Origin: Drechmeria coniospora
Lineage: Eukaryota > Ascomycota > Sordariomycetes > Hypocreales > Ophiocordycipitaceae
NCBI RefSeq assembly: GCF_001625195.1
Contig: NC_054390.1
Coordinates: forward strand, 9,397,222 to 9,461,221
DNA: 64,000 bases
Direction: 5' to 3'
The notes under the pieces were generated by a model. That model saw only the letters and a program-made list of their open reading frames with translations, made no database searches and was not told where the DNA came from. Of this stretch, positions 1-11,600 are shown in pieces; positions within the stretch are counted from its first letter, which is position 1; each line of letters starts with the position of its first letter. Made by a program: the position numbers and the translations under genes.

Positions 1-1456
1 CGTAGCGGGCCGGGCTCGGTCGGGAATGCAAGTTGCCATGGCTCCAAATGATGCTTTTCATCGTCACCATATCGACGTCCTGCTTGCAGAAGCTGACGGC
101 AAGTATAGGTGCGAGTTCGAGAGCCGACCCGTTCCAGTAACTGCCGCAGCCAACCCAAGGCGAGTCAGTCGACGGGCAAGGGTGATTCCGCTGCATGTTG
201 TAACCCTCGATTGATTGATGTTGTCATATCTGATGCCGCTGCTCGTACCGTAGAAGGTGGTCATGGTCCTCCGATGGCATCACGGCGCCCCTGCTGCCTA
301 GCCATGGATCGCAACCGGATTAATCGACGGCGGGATGAGCATTCAAGATCAAGGGAGCCTTCAGGCTGACCTTTGGCCTCGGTTTCCTGTGGCTCAAATG
401 GTGCCTGGATGGGGCTTGTGCCATGAGCCGCCGTATTATGAGGGACATGCCAGTCATCTGTTGCAAGAGCTTTGTTGGTTTCAGTGCATGTAGTGTTGGA
501 TGGCCGGCTTTATACTTTGTCATTGTGCGGATAGCTTGGCTGCTGCCTTTGACGTTTCGAAAGATGCATGTTGGGTCATGGTTGGCGACTGCATGATTTG
601 GAGGATTGGTATGGCAAATGTGGTGTGAATAACTTCAATTGTAGAATCGTTACTGTACCTGCTTACGTGGCTCGTGGCTGGGAATGAACACAATGAGTAT
701 TACGTAATCCACCACCAGGTGTCCTCTGTGCCTGCTTAAGTAAGTAGGCGCAGATGTGGACACCGTTACGTAACCAACTACCCGGACTTTAACCCCCGTT
801 ACACGCCCGTTGACGCGTCGGCGCGACAGTTCCTCATACAACCTTTCCAGTTCAAACTGTACTCACAGCAGAACCATGGCTCTAGTTGTAGCTACGCCGA
901 GTCTAGAGCATAGCCCCGAGGACTAGAATTGCAATCTCGGCTCAATTAGCCCTTCCCACGGCAACATTGCTAGAAAAGAGGGGAGAAAAGAGGGGACATC
1001 TCCCGTTTCAATATCCGGCATCACCCTCCGTCGATCGACGACCAATATAAAGCGCTCAAGAACTTCCTCGCATCGGCCAGCCGTGCAGCCCTTCAGAAGG
1101 CGATAAAAGAGTCGTTTTTTTTTCATTCCATCACCATAGACCCTTTCATTTCAGCCAATCAGCTTCTTTGGCAAGGATGTATACAGTCGGTAGGACCCGT
1201 TGATGTTCCGACTACGCTGCCAATGATGAAGGAATTGCATGCATATCACCGTGCGAAACTCTGCTCCAGACAACATGGCAGCAATAGGAGCAGCTACCAC
1301 ATACAAAGCAACGTATTAATATTCGGAATACAAGGACGAAAAAGAGAATAATAATTTCAAAACAATTTGCGCCATGAATCAATGTTTCAATAAAAGCAAT
1401 CGGCATCATGTCAAATCATGTACCTTCCTATATCATGCCATTGCATCTGCATCCAC
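1..1456. other. Left-edge spacer without a recognisable gene
   Basis: Only short overlapping frames with no recognisable domain are present. Positions about 735-835 contain a stretch beginning GTTACGTAACCAACTACCCGG that recurs, diverged, at about 62965-63040 near the other end of the window, so a dispersed element is present. The rest shows nothing I can assign. Confidence 0.5.
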
Positions 1457-4400
1457 TTAAATGGGATCAAAAGCATCCACACATCTCGCCCTATGACTGA
1501 ATTTGGTCGGCTGACCCATGGTTGAAACAAGTTCCATCGGTCCATTATTAACAATATCCATCCGATAAGTATTTCCAGTTGGATTATCTGCTGCAGCAAT
1601 ATTTGTATATGGAAGAGTGCACGCAAAATTTTCGGCTTCACCACCGTCACCAATCCGGACGAGTTGGCCAGGGACTGCCGCTCCATAAATATAGTTGTCT
1701 TTAGTATTGTATCCAATACCATCAATAAACTGGTTACCAGGACCGACATCGCCATTGATAAGCTTTAGTTGACTAGCTATAAGATCTACACCAAATAATT
1801 GAACCGGCGCATTGCCGCTATTTGCTTTCTGGGTTAGAAAACCCAACATGGAACAATCTAATGGAAGTGTACTATTAACGATTGGATTGATTGCATCCAC
1901 GCATCTTGCTCCATCATTGAATTTGGTCGGCTGGCCTATGGTTGAAACAAGTTCCATCGGTCCATTATTAACAATATCCATCCGATAAATATTTCCAGTC
2001 GGGTTGTCTGAGCCGTAAAGGAAGCCATTGTTTGCTCCGTAAACAGCACCAATAGGGTTACTACCAGTACTGCCTATTGTTTTAATAACGCTCCAGGTAT
2101 GAGTAGTTAGATCGAACTTGGCGACATTTGTGTTAGTACAGGACGAGGGCGGGCCTGGATCACACCCAACAGGTCCAAATCCAAAGGCATACATAGCATT
2201 ACCAGCGCCTGGGACGTAGCCAATATCGCTAATATGGAAGTTGCCATAACGAGATATACCCGAAGCGATGACATAACAGTTCCGAAGTTGGGTAATGAGC
2301 TGTCTGACAGGTCTATTGCGACCATAGGTGAGTACCTTCAGGAAAAACAGCAGGATTGCTGCCAAGAACGATATACTGGCCGTTTGGATCGACATCTGCA
2401 GCGACAATATTTGTATACGGAAGAGAACTTGAAAGGATTTCAGCTTCACCACCTGCACCAATTCGGACAAGTTGGCCAGGGGAAGTCGCTCCATAAATAT
2501 AGTTGTCTTTAATATTGAAACCAATACCATTAATGTTGGTTCGCTTCTGGGGGAAACTGGTAACAAGAGATCTCTTTCAATGGATTCAATTTTGTACGAA
2601 AGGAGGGAAAAGAGGCTGCCCCTGTGCGGCCACTTTTATCCTCTCCGTAATCGTGCGCCACATCCTAGTCTACTATTGGTCACTATATACATACAACACA
2701 CAATTAATAAACTGGATACCAGGAGCAACATTACTGTTGATAAGACTTAATTGCCCTGATGCAAGATCAATACTAAATAGTTGAATAGGTGCGTTGCCGC
2801 TATTTGCCTTCTGAATTAAGTAGCCAGATATAGTACAATTAAGTTTGGGCGGTGGTGTAGAAGTAGCCGTTACAACAATGCTCTCCGTACAAGGAAAGTG
2901 CAATCAGTGGATGGACTAATAGTAGATGTACCAGGAAGAGTTCCTGTAACTGTTGTAGTAATAACTATATTCGTAGGCCGGGTAACAATAATGGATGTTG
3001 TACACGGTGGCAATGCAGTCTGATGGAGGTAAAATAGTGATTGTTCCCAGAGTTGTCCCAGTAACCGTGGTGGTAGTGGTAGAACCCAGCGGCCGCGTAA
3101 CAATAATCAATGTAACACAATTAATGCTACATCCAGGTGGAGGGGGAACTGTACTTGTACCAGAGGTTGGTCCAGTAGTTTTTGTAGTAATTAGTTCACC
3201 TGTCGCGGATGACAGTAGTAATTCAATTAACAGTACATCCAGATGGTGGTGGAATAATGCTAGTACCAGGTGTTGGGCTGAGTGTTGTTGAAGTTGTAAG
3301 GCTACCAGTAGCGGTAACGATGATAGTAGTCATACAATTAGCCATACAGCCAGTTGGAGGCAGAATTGTACTTGTACCAGGAGTTGGACCCAGAGTTGCT
3401 ATTGTTGTTAGGCCTCCAGTAGCAGTAACAGTAATAGTAGTAGCACAGTTAAAAGTACATCCAGTTGGAGGTGGGACTGTACTTGTACCAGGCGTCGGTC
3501 CGAATGTAGTAGACGATACAACTCCTCCTGTAGCGGTAACAACGATTGTAGTCATACAGTTAACAGTACATCCAGGCAGCGGTGGAATCGTGCTTGTGCC
3601 AGGAGTTGGCCCGAATGTTGTTGAAGTGACAAATCCGCCAGTAGCAGTAACAAGAATAGTAGTAATACAGTTTATAGTGCATCCAGTTCCAGGCGGAATA
3701 GTACTCGTACCAGGCGTCGGTCCAAATGTAGTAGACGTTACAATTCCGCCCGTAGCGGTAATGACTATAGTAGTAATACAGTTAGCAGTACACCCAGAAG
3801 GAGGCGGAACCGTACTAGTGCCAGGAGTTGGTCCGAACCTTGTTGAAGTGGTACATCCAGTTGCAGGCGGAATTGTGCTTGTACCAGGTGTCGGTCCAAA
3901 TGTAGTAGGTGTTACAATTCCACCAGTAGCGGTAACGACTATAATAGTAATACAGTTTACAGTGCATCCATTTGGAGGCAGGATTGTACTCGTACCAGGA
4001 GTTGGACCCAGTGTTGTTGTTGTAGTTAGGCCTCCAGTAGCGGCAACAATGATAGTAGTGATACAGTTAACGGTGCATCCAGTTGGAGTAGTAGACGTCA
4101 CAATTCCGCCTGTAGCGGAAACGACTATAGTAGTAATACAGTTAACAGTACACCCAGTAGGAGGTGGAATCGTGCTTGTGCCAGGGGTTGGTCCGAACGT
4201 TGTTGAAGTAGTAAAGCCACTAGTAGCAGTAACAAGAATAGTAGCAATACAGTTTACAGTACATCCAGTTGCAAGCGGAATAGTGCTTGTACCAGGTGTC
4301 GGTCCAAATGTAGTAGACGTTACAACTCCTCCAGTAGTGGTAACAATGATAGTAGTAATACGGAGTACAGTTAACAGTACATGCAGGCAGCGGTGGGGTC

Positions 4401-4676
4401 GTGCTGGTACCAGGCGTGGGTCCGAATGTAGTGGAAGTTACAACTCCTCCTGTAGCAGTAACGATGATTGTAGTTATGCATTTTACAGTACATCCAGGAG
4501 GCGGCGGAATCGTGCTTGTGCCAGGGGTTAGTCCGAATGTTGTTGAAGTAGTAAAGCCGCTAGTAGCAGTTACAATAACAGTAGTAATACAGTTAACAGT
4601 ACACCCAGTAGGAGGCGGAATCGTGCTTGTGCCAGGGGTTGGTCCGAATGTTGTTGAAGTAATAATGCCGCCAGTT
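1457..4676 (-). pseudogene. Broken adhesin-like gene: 37-residue repeats plus DUF6923-like domains
   Basis: Read on the minus strand, 4676 to about 3120 encodes Thr/Val-rich repeats of about 37 residues (core GCTVNCITTIVVTATGG ... FGPTPGTSTIPPP), each with a C-x3-C pair. A short stretch of CTHPC-like repeat remains follows. About 2900 to 1457 encodes a beta-propeller-like DUF6923-type domain (motifs GYLIQKANSG, DNYIYGA, GYVPGAGNAMYAFG, FLYGSDNPTGNIYR, GARCVDAINP). A second DUF6923 copy starts at about 1875, has lost its middle, and ends at the stop at 1457. The 5' end, with any signal peptide, is missing: homology stops abruptly at 4680, where transposon-like sequence begins. Frame is lost near 4365, near 3200 and inside the first DUF6923 copy at about 2100-2400. 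A solo LTR at 2534-2702 splits that domain. The locus is decayed, although the piece 1457-2120 is still open. Confidence 0.75.
2534..2702 (-). mobile_element. Solo LTR (169 bp) with ATTAA target duplication
   Basis: On the minus strand the unit begins TGTGTGTTG and ends GAACCAACA (TG..CA). It is flanked on both sides by the direct repeat ATTAA (2529-2533 and 2703-2707), the 5-bp duplication expected of LTR retrotransposon integration. It matches the plus-strand copies near 5376, 20484, 35154, 41216 and 46568 (shared core GAGATCTCTT ... CAGTTTCCCCC). Removing the LTR and one target copy rejoins the two halves of the DUF6923-like domain in frame, so the insertion came after the gene existed. 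Confidence 0.85.
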
Positions 4677-4679
4677 GTT

Positions 4680-5375
4680 ATGATATCGGGCTTAGCCCGA
4701 TATAGCAGAACGGAGGGAACCAATGGACCCACAAGGGAGAACGCACACAACTAGAAGCCCTAGTTGCCAAGTAGTTTTCCCTCCTTCAAGTCTTTTTGTT
4801 AAAAATTACTGGTATTTATACTAGTAAGACTACCCAAATAGGATACTATCCTATGTGTGTTGCTACTCGCAATACCTAGCAGCAGTACTACTGCTTGCCA
4901 ATATACTACCGCTGTACTGTACGTACAAGTAGTATATCGAGTTCTTAAAAATAAAAGGAGAAATACCTCTTGGAATAAAGGGGTAAAATGGGAAGGGTGC
5001 ACAGTAGAAGTTGCACGGACTATCCAAAATGGATATCAATCAAGGCTGTTAGTAACAGCAGATAGTACACCAGTTAATAACTGGGTAGGGAATACAGATT
5101 TGAAGAAGTCAAATGGTAGTGCCAAGATGCGATTCAGAAGAAAGACTGTTGTATTTCTTGTGCTTGCGTGTGTGCTTGTGTAGCGCGTGCAGGGTTGTGT
5201 GTTTTCCTAACTATCTAAGAGTGTAGGAAAGGTAGTTAGTTTTAAAGGAGGAAGAAAAGAGAAAAAGGACAATGAGTGCGGGGAAGGAAGAGGCTATATA
5301 CGTAGGGTGGTCCGTGCATCACGTGGTACCTAATGCGGAGTGTAGGGTAGGCCAGAAAAAGAGTACGATATACGA
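4680..5375. mobile_element. Transposon debris truncating the adhesin relic
   Basis: At 4681 the sequence TGATATCGGGCTTAGCCCGA opens an inverted repeat (arms ATATCGGGC/GCCCGATAT), typical of a mobile-element end, and adhesin homology stops there. At 4806 a module begins (ACTGGTATTTATACTAGTAA) that recurs at about 35628, 41414 and 63497. At about 4980-5160 a second module lies in reverse orientation relative to copies at about 36290-36490 and 41880-42060. No transposase or polymerase frame survives. The mosaic suggests nested or rearranged insertions. Confidence 0.6.
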
Positions 5376-5554
5376 TATCGTCACATATATAATGCCCAAT
5401 AGTGGACTAGAATCACGTAATCGTGTAGCGCACGATTACAGAGAGGATAAAAGTAGCCGCAGAAGTACAGCCTCTTTTCCCTCCTTTCGTACCAAATTGA
5501 ATCCATTGAAAGAGATCTCTTATTACCAGTTTCCCCCAGAACCGAACCAATACA
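5376..5554 (+). mobile_element. Solo LTR copy 2, beside the 3' end of giant gene 1
   Basis: A plus-strand copy of the LTR family defined at 2534-2702. It contains the core CACGTAATCG, a CTCTTTTCCCTCCTTTCGTA run, GAGATCTCTT and a CAGTTTCCCCCAGAACCGAA end. The left boundary is approximate and no clean target duplication is visible. It ends about 60 bp from the stop codon of the convergent giant gene. Confidence 0.65.
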
Positions 5555-5617
5555 TTTAGTTTTAACATAATGGCACTCCAAGTAGTACAATTCAATTAAA
5601 CTAACACGAATATAAAG

Positions 5618-8600
5618 CTATGAAAATTCTATAATAATAGCACCAGGTGAAATACTGGACATTAATTTTATTGTTGCATTTGCATGGCTGGATGCAAAGT
5701 TCCCTCCGCCAGCACCAGTACCTCCCAATGTTGCATGTTCTAACCCCCAAATAGGATATCCTGTATTAAAATAATAATTATAACCTCCCCCGCTACCGCC
5801 ACCACCATAGCCTCCGCCACCTGCGCTTGTCCCTTTAATGGTTATTGTTTCTGAAGAACCAGGAATTGGTGGAATTAGTTTTCCAGCACCACCAACGTTT
5901 CCAACTCCGGGATTACCAGGAAATATTGATATATATGGTTTTGTCCATGAAGCCCCGTAGGCGTTTCCACCAGCACCGGGAACTCCATTAACGCCTGGGT
6001 ACCCTCCCTCCACAAACAAATGGTAAACACCAGGGGTATAGGGGGGGGGGGGGGTAGGCCCGCCGGTTAGGGTCAACCATGATCCATACGCGCGACCTTC
6101 TTGGCCAGCGCATGCTCCTAGAGTCGGTCCATATAAAGTATAATCCATAAGGGTTTTGTCGTTCGATGTTGCGTTGTTGTGATGCCCGTAAATTCCCCTG
6201 TATGTTTGGGATGTATACCCAGGAATCGAAACGAAATCAAGGTTAATAAAAGGAGAACCTATTACTACACCACCACTTGCATAAGCATTGCCTCCGCCCC
6301 CACCAGCAACAGCCACTAAAGCACCATCAAGGTACAACGCAGATGCTCCACCTCCAGCAGCTGTCCTACTTCCCGGTACCCCAGCACCACCACTTCCATA
6401 GAGGCTTGATCCAGGGGTAGTACCGTTTCCCATTCCACCAGCAATTGCAACAATCTCCTGCCCTGGCGAAACGCCAATAGTACCAGTTATTAAACCACCT
6501 AGACCCCAGACTTTATTTTGCTGTCCAATGTATGCATTCCCTCCAGCACCACCACCAACGGTAAACGCTATAGTAGAAACACAAGAAGGAGCAGTCCAAG
6601 TAGTTACGGCACCAGATATAAAAGATGCCAAAACTGTACTGCTAATCTTAGTTGTTGCTGTACATATTGTTTCAGTATTGTCGGTTATGGGGTTAGTTGT
6701 AATTGGAGTAGCAGTAACAATAATGGTAGTGGTACAAGGATGTGTGCAGTCTGCTGGCGGTGTGATGGTCGATGTGCCGGCTGTTGGTCCTGTTATCGTT
6801 GTCGTAACAGCCATATTAGGAGGCCGGTTGGATATCGTTACTACGACGATGCTTGTAGTGCAAGGATGTGTACAGTCTGCTGGCGGTGTGATAGTCGATG
6901 TACCAGCTGTTAGTCCTGGTATCGTTGTTGTTACTGCCGTGTCAGGAGGCTTATTGGATGTTGTTACTACGATAATACTTGTAGTGCAAGGATGTGTACA
7001 GTCTGCTGGCGGTGTGATGGTCGATGTGCCGGCCGTTGGTCCAGGTATCGTGGTCGTTACAGCCGTACCAGGAGGCTTATTGGATGTTGTTACTACGATG
7101 ATACTTGTAGTGCAAGGATGTGTACAGTCTGCTGGTGGTGTAATAGTCGATGTGCCGGCCGTTGGTCCTGATATCGTTGTTGTTACTGCCGTGTCAGGAG
7201 GCTTATTGGATGTTGTTACTACGATAATACTTGTAGTGCAAGGACGTATACAGTCTGATGGCGGTGTGATAGTCGATGTACCAGCTGTTAGTCCTGGTAT
7301 CGTTGTTGTTACTGCCGTACCAGGAGGCCGATTGGATGTTGTTACTACAATAATACTTGTAGTGCAAGGATGTGTACAGTCTGCTGGCGGTGTGATGGTC
7401 GATGTGCCGGCCGTTGGTCCAGGTATCGTGGTCGTTACAGCCGTACCAGGAGGCTTATTGGATGTTGTTACTACGATGATACTTGTAGTGCAAGGATGTG
7501 TACAGTCTGCTGGTGGTGTAAGAGTCGATGTGCCGGCCGTTGGTCCTGGTATCGTTGTTGTTACTGCCGTGTCAGGAGGCTTATTGGATGTTGTTACTAC
7601 GATAATACTTGTAGTGCAAGGACGTATACAGTCTGATGGCGGTGTGATAGTCGATGTACCAGCTGTTAGTCCTGGTATCGTTGTTGTTACTGCCGTTCCA
7701 GGAGGCCGATTGGATGTTGTTACTACGATGATACTTGTAGTGCAAGGATGTGTACAGTCTGCTGGCGGTGTGATAGTCGATGTACCAGCTGTTAGTCCTG
7801 GTATCGTTGTTGTTACAGCCGTGTCAGGAGGCTTATTGGATGTTGTTACTACAATGATACTTGTAGTGCAAGGATGTGTACAGTCTGCTGGCGGTGTGAT
7901 GGTCGATGTGCCGGCCGTTGGTCCAGGTATCGTGGTCGTTACAGCCGTACCAGGAGGCTTATTGGATGTTGTTACTACGATAATACTTGTAGTGCAAGGA
8001 TGTGTACAGTCTGCTGGTGGTGTAATAGTCAATGTGCCGGCCGTTGGTCCAGGTATCGTAGTCGTTACAGCTATGTTAGGAGGTTGATTTGATGTTGTTA
8101 CTACGATAATACTTGTAGTGCAAGGACGTATACAGTCTGCTGGCGGTGTGATAGTCGATGTACCAGCTGTTGTTCCAGGTATCGTGGTCGTTACAGCCGT
8201 ACCAGGAGGCTTATTGGATGTTGTTACTACGATGATACTTGTAGTGCAAGGATGTGTACAGTCTGCTGGCGGTGTGATAGTCGATGTGCCGGCCGTTGGT
8301 CCAGGTATCGTAGTCGTTACAGCCATGTCAGGAGGTTGATTTGATGTTGTTACTACGATAATACTTGTAGTGCAAGGATGTGTACAGTCTGCTGGCGGTG
8401 TGATAGTCGATGTGCCGGCCGTTGGTCCAGGTATCGTAGTCGTTACAGCTATGTTAGGAGGTTGATTTGATGTTGTTACTACGATAATACTTGTAGTGCA
8501 AGGATGTGTACAGTCTGCTGGCGGTGTAATAGTCGATGTGCCGGCCGTTGGTCCAGGTATCGTAGTCGTTACAGCCATGTCAGGAGGTTGATTTGATGTT

Positions 8601-11600
8601 GTTACTACGATAATACTTGTAGTGCAAGGACGTATACAGTCTGCTGGTGGTGTGATAGTCGATGTACCAGCTGTTAGTCCTGGTATCGTTGTTGTTACAG
8701 CCGTACCAGGAGGCTTATTGGATGTTGTTACTACGATGATACTTGTAGTGCAAGGATGTGTACAGTCTGCTGGCGGTGTAATAGTCGATGTGCCGGCCGT
8801 TGGTCCAGGTATGGTGGTCGTTACAGCCATATCAGGAGGTTGATTTGATGTTGTTACTATGATAATACTTGTAGTGCAAGGACGTATACAGTCTGCTGGC
8901 GGTGTGATAGTCGATGTACCAGCTGTTAGTCCTGGTATCGTTGTTGTTACAGCCGTACCAGGAGGCTTATTGGATGTTGTTACTACGATAATACTTGTAG
9001 TGCAAGGATGTGTACAGTCTGCTGGTGGTGTGATAGTCGATGTGCCGGCCGTTGGTCCAGGTATCGTAGTCGTTACAGCTATGTTAGGAGGTTGATTTGA
9101 TGTTGTTACTACGATAATACTTGTAGTGCAAGGATGTGTACAGTCTGCTGGCGGTGTGATAGTCGATGTACCAGCTGTTAGTCCTGGTATCGTTGTTGTT
9201 ACTGCCGTGTCAGGAGGCTTATTGGATGTTGTTACTACGATGATACTTGTAGTGCAAGGACGTATACAGTCTGATGGCGGTGTGATAGTCGATGTGCCGG
9301 CCGTTGGTCCAGGTATTGTAGTCGTTACAGCCATATTAGGAGGTTGATTTGATGTTGTTACTACGATAATACTTGTAGTGCAAGGACGTATACAGTCTGC
9401 TGGCGGTGTGATAGTCGATGTACCAGCTGTTGGTCCAGGTATCGTAGTCGTTACAGCCGTACCAGGAGGCTTATTGGATGTTATTACTACGATGATACTT
9501 GTAGTGCAAGGATGTGTACAGTCTGCTGGCGGTGTGATAGTCGATGTGCCGGCCGTTGGTCCAGGTATTGTAGTCGTTACAGCCATGTCAGGAGGTTGAT
9601 TTGATGTTGTTACTACGATAATACTTGTAGTGCAAGGGCGTATACAGTCTGCTGGCGGTGTGATAGTCGATGTACCAGCTGTTAGTCCTGGTATCGTTGT
9701 TGTTACAGCCGTACCAGGAGGCTTATTGGATGTTGTTACTACGATGATACTTGTAGTGCAAGGATGTATACAGTCTGATGGCGGTGTGATAGTCCATGTG
9801 CCGGCCGTTGGTCCAGGTATTGTAGTCGTTACAGCTATGTTAGGAGGTTGATTTGATGTTGTTACTACGATAATACTTGTAGTGCAAGGACGTATACAGT
9901 CTGCTGGCGGTGTGATAGTCGATGTACCAGCTGTTAGTCCAGGTATCGTGGTCGTTACAGCCGTATCAGGAGGCTTATTGGATGTTGTTACTACGATGAT
10001 ACTTGTAGTGCAAGGATGTGTACAGTCTGCTGGCGGTGTGATAGTCGATGTGCCGGCCGTTGGTCCAGGTATCGTAGTCGTTACAGCCATGTCAGGAGGT
10101 TGATTTGATGTTGTTACTACGATAATACTTGTAGTGCAAGGATGTGTACAGTCTGCTGGCGGTGTAATAGTCGATGTGCCGGCCGTTGGTCCAGGTATCG
10201 TAGTCGTTACAGCTATGTTAGGAGGTTGATTTGATGTTGTTACTACGATAATACTTGTAGTGCAAGGATGTGTACAGTCTGCTGGCGGTGTAATAGTCGA
10301 TGTGCCGGCCGTTGGTCCAGGTATGGTGGTCGTTACAGCCATGTCAGGAGGTTGATTTGATGTTGTTACTACGATAATACTTGTAGTGCAAGGACGTATA
10401 CAGTCTGCTGGCGGTGTGATAGTCGATGTACCAGCTGTTAGTCCTGGTATCGTTGTTGTTACAGCCGTACCAGGAGGCTTATTGGATGTTGTTACTACGA
10501 TGATACTTGTAGTGCAAGGATGTGTACAGTCTGCTGGCGGTGTAATAGTCGATGTGCCGGCCGTTGGTCCAGGTATCGTGGTCGTTACAGCTATGTTAGG
10601 AGGTTGATTTGATGTTGTTACTACGATAATACTTGTAGTGCAAGGACGTATACAGTCTGCTGGTGGTGTGATAGTCGATGTACCAGCTGTTAGTCCTGGT
10701 ATCGTTGTTGTTACTGCCGTGCCAGGAGGCTTATTGGATGTTGTTACTACGATGATACTTGTAGTGCAAGGATGTGTACAGTCTGCTGGCGGTGTGATAG
10801 TCGATGTACCAGCTGTTATTCCTGGTATCGTTATTGTTACTGCCGTACCAGGAGGCTTATTGGATGTTGTTACTACGATAATACTTATAGTGCAAGGATG
10901 TGTACAGTCTGATGGCGGTGTAATAGTCGATGTGCCGGCCGTTGGTCCAGGTATCGTAGTCGTTACAGCCATGTCAGGAGGTTGATTTGATGTTGTTACT
11001 ACAATAATACTTGTCGTGCAAGGACGTATACAGTCTGCTGGTGGTGTGATAGTCGATGTACCAGCCGTTGGTCCAGGTATCGTAGTCGTTACAGCTATGT
11101 CAGGAGGTTGATTTGATGTTGTTACTACGATAATACTTGTAGTGCAAGGACGTATACAGTCTGCTGGCGGTGTGATAGTCGATGTACCAGCTGTTAGTCC
11201 TGGTATCGTTGTTGTTACTGCCGTGTCAGGAGGCTTATTGGATGTTGTTACTACGATAATACTTGTAGTGCAAGGATGTGTACAGTCTGCTGGCGGTGAA
11301 ATAGTCGATGTGCCGGCCGTTGGTCCTAGTATTGTTGTCGTTACAGCCATATCAGGAGGTTGATTTGATGTTGATACTATGATTATACTTGTAGTACCAG
11401 GATGTGTACAGTCTGCTAGCGGTGTTATCGTTAATGTGCCGGCTGTAGGTCCTAGGGTTGTTCTCGTTACAACCGTATCAGAAGGTTGATTGCGTGTTGT
11501 AACAACAATAACACTAGTTGTACAAGGGTGTATGCAGTCCACTGGCGGTATAATGGTCGATGTGTCGGCTGTAGGCCCTAGTATTGTTGTCGTGAAAACA

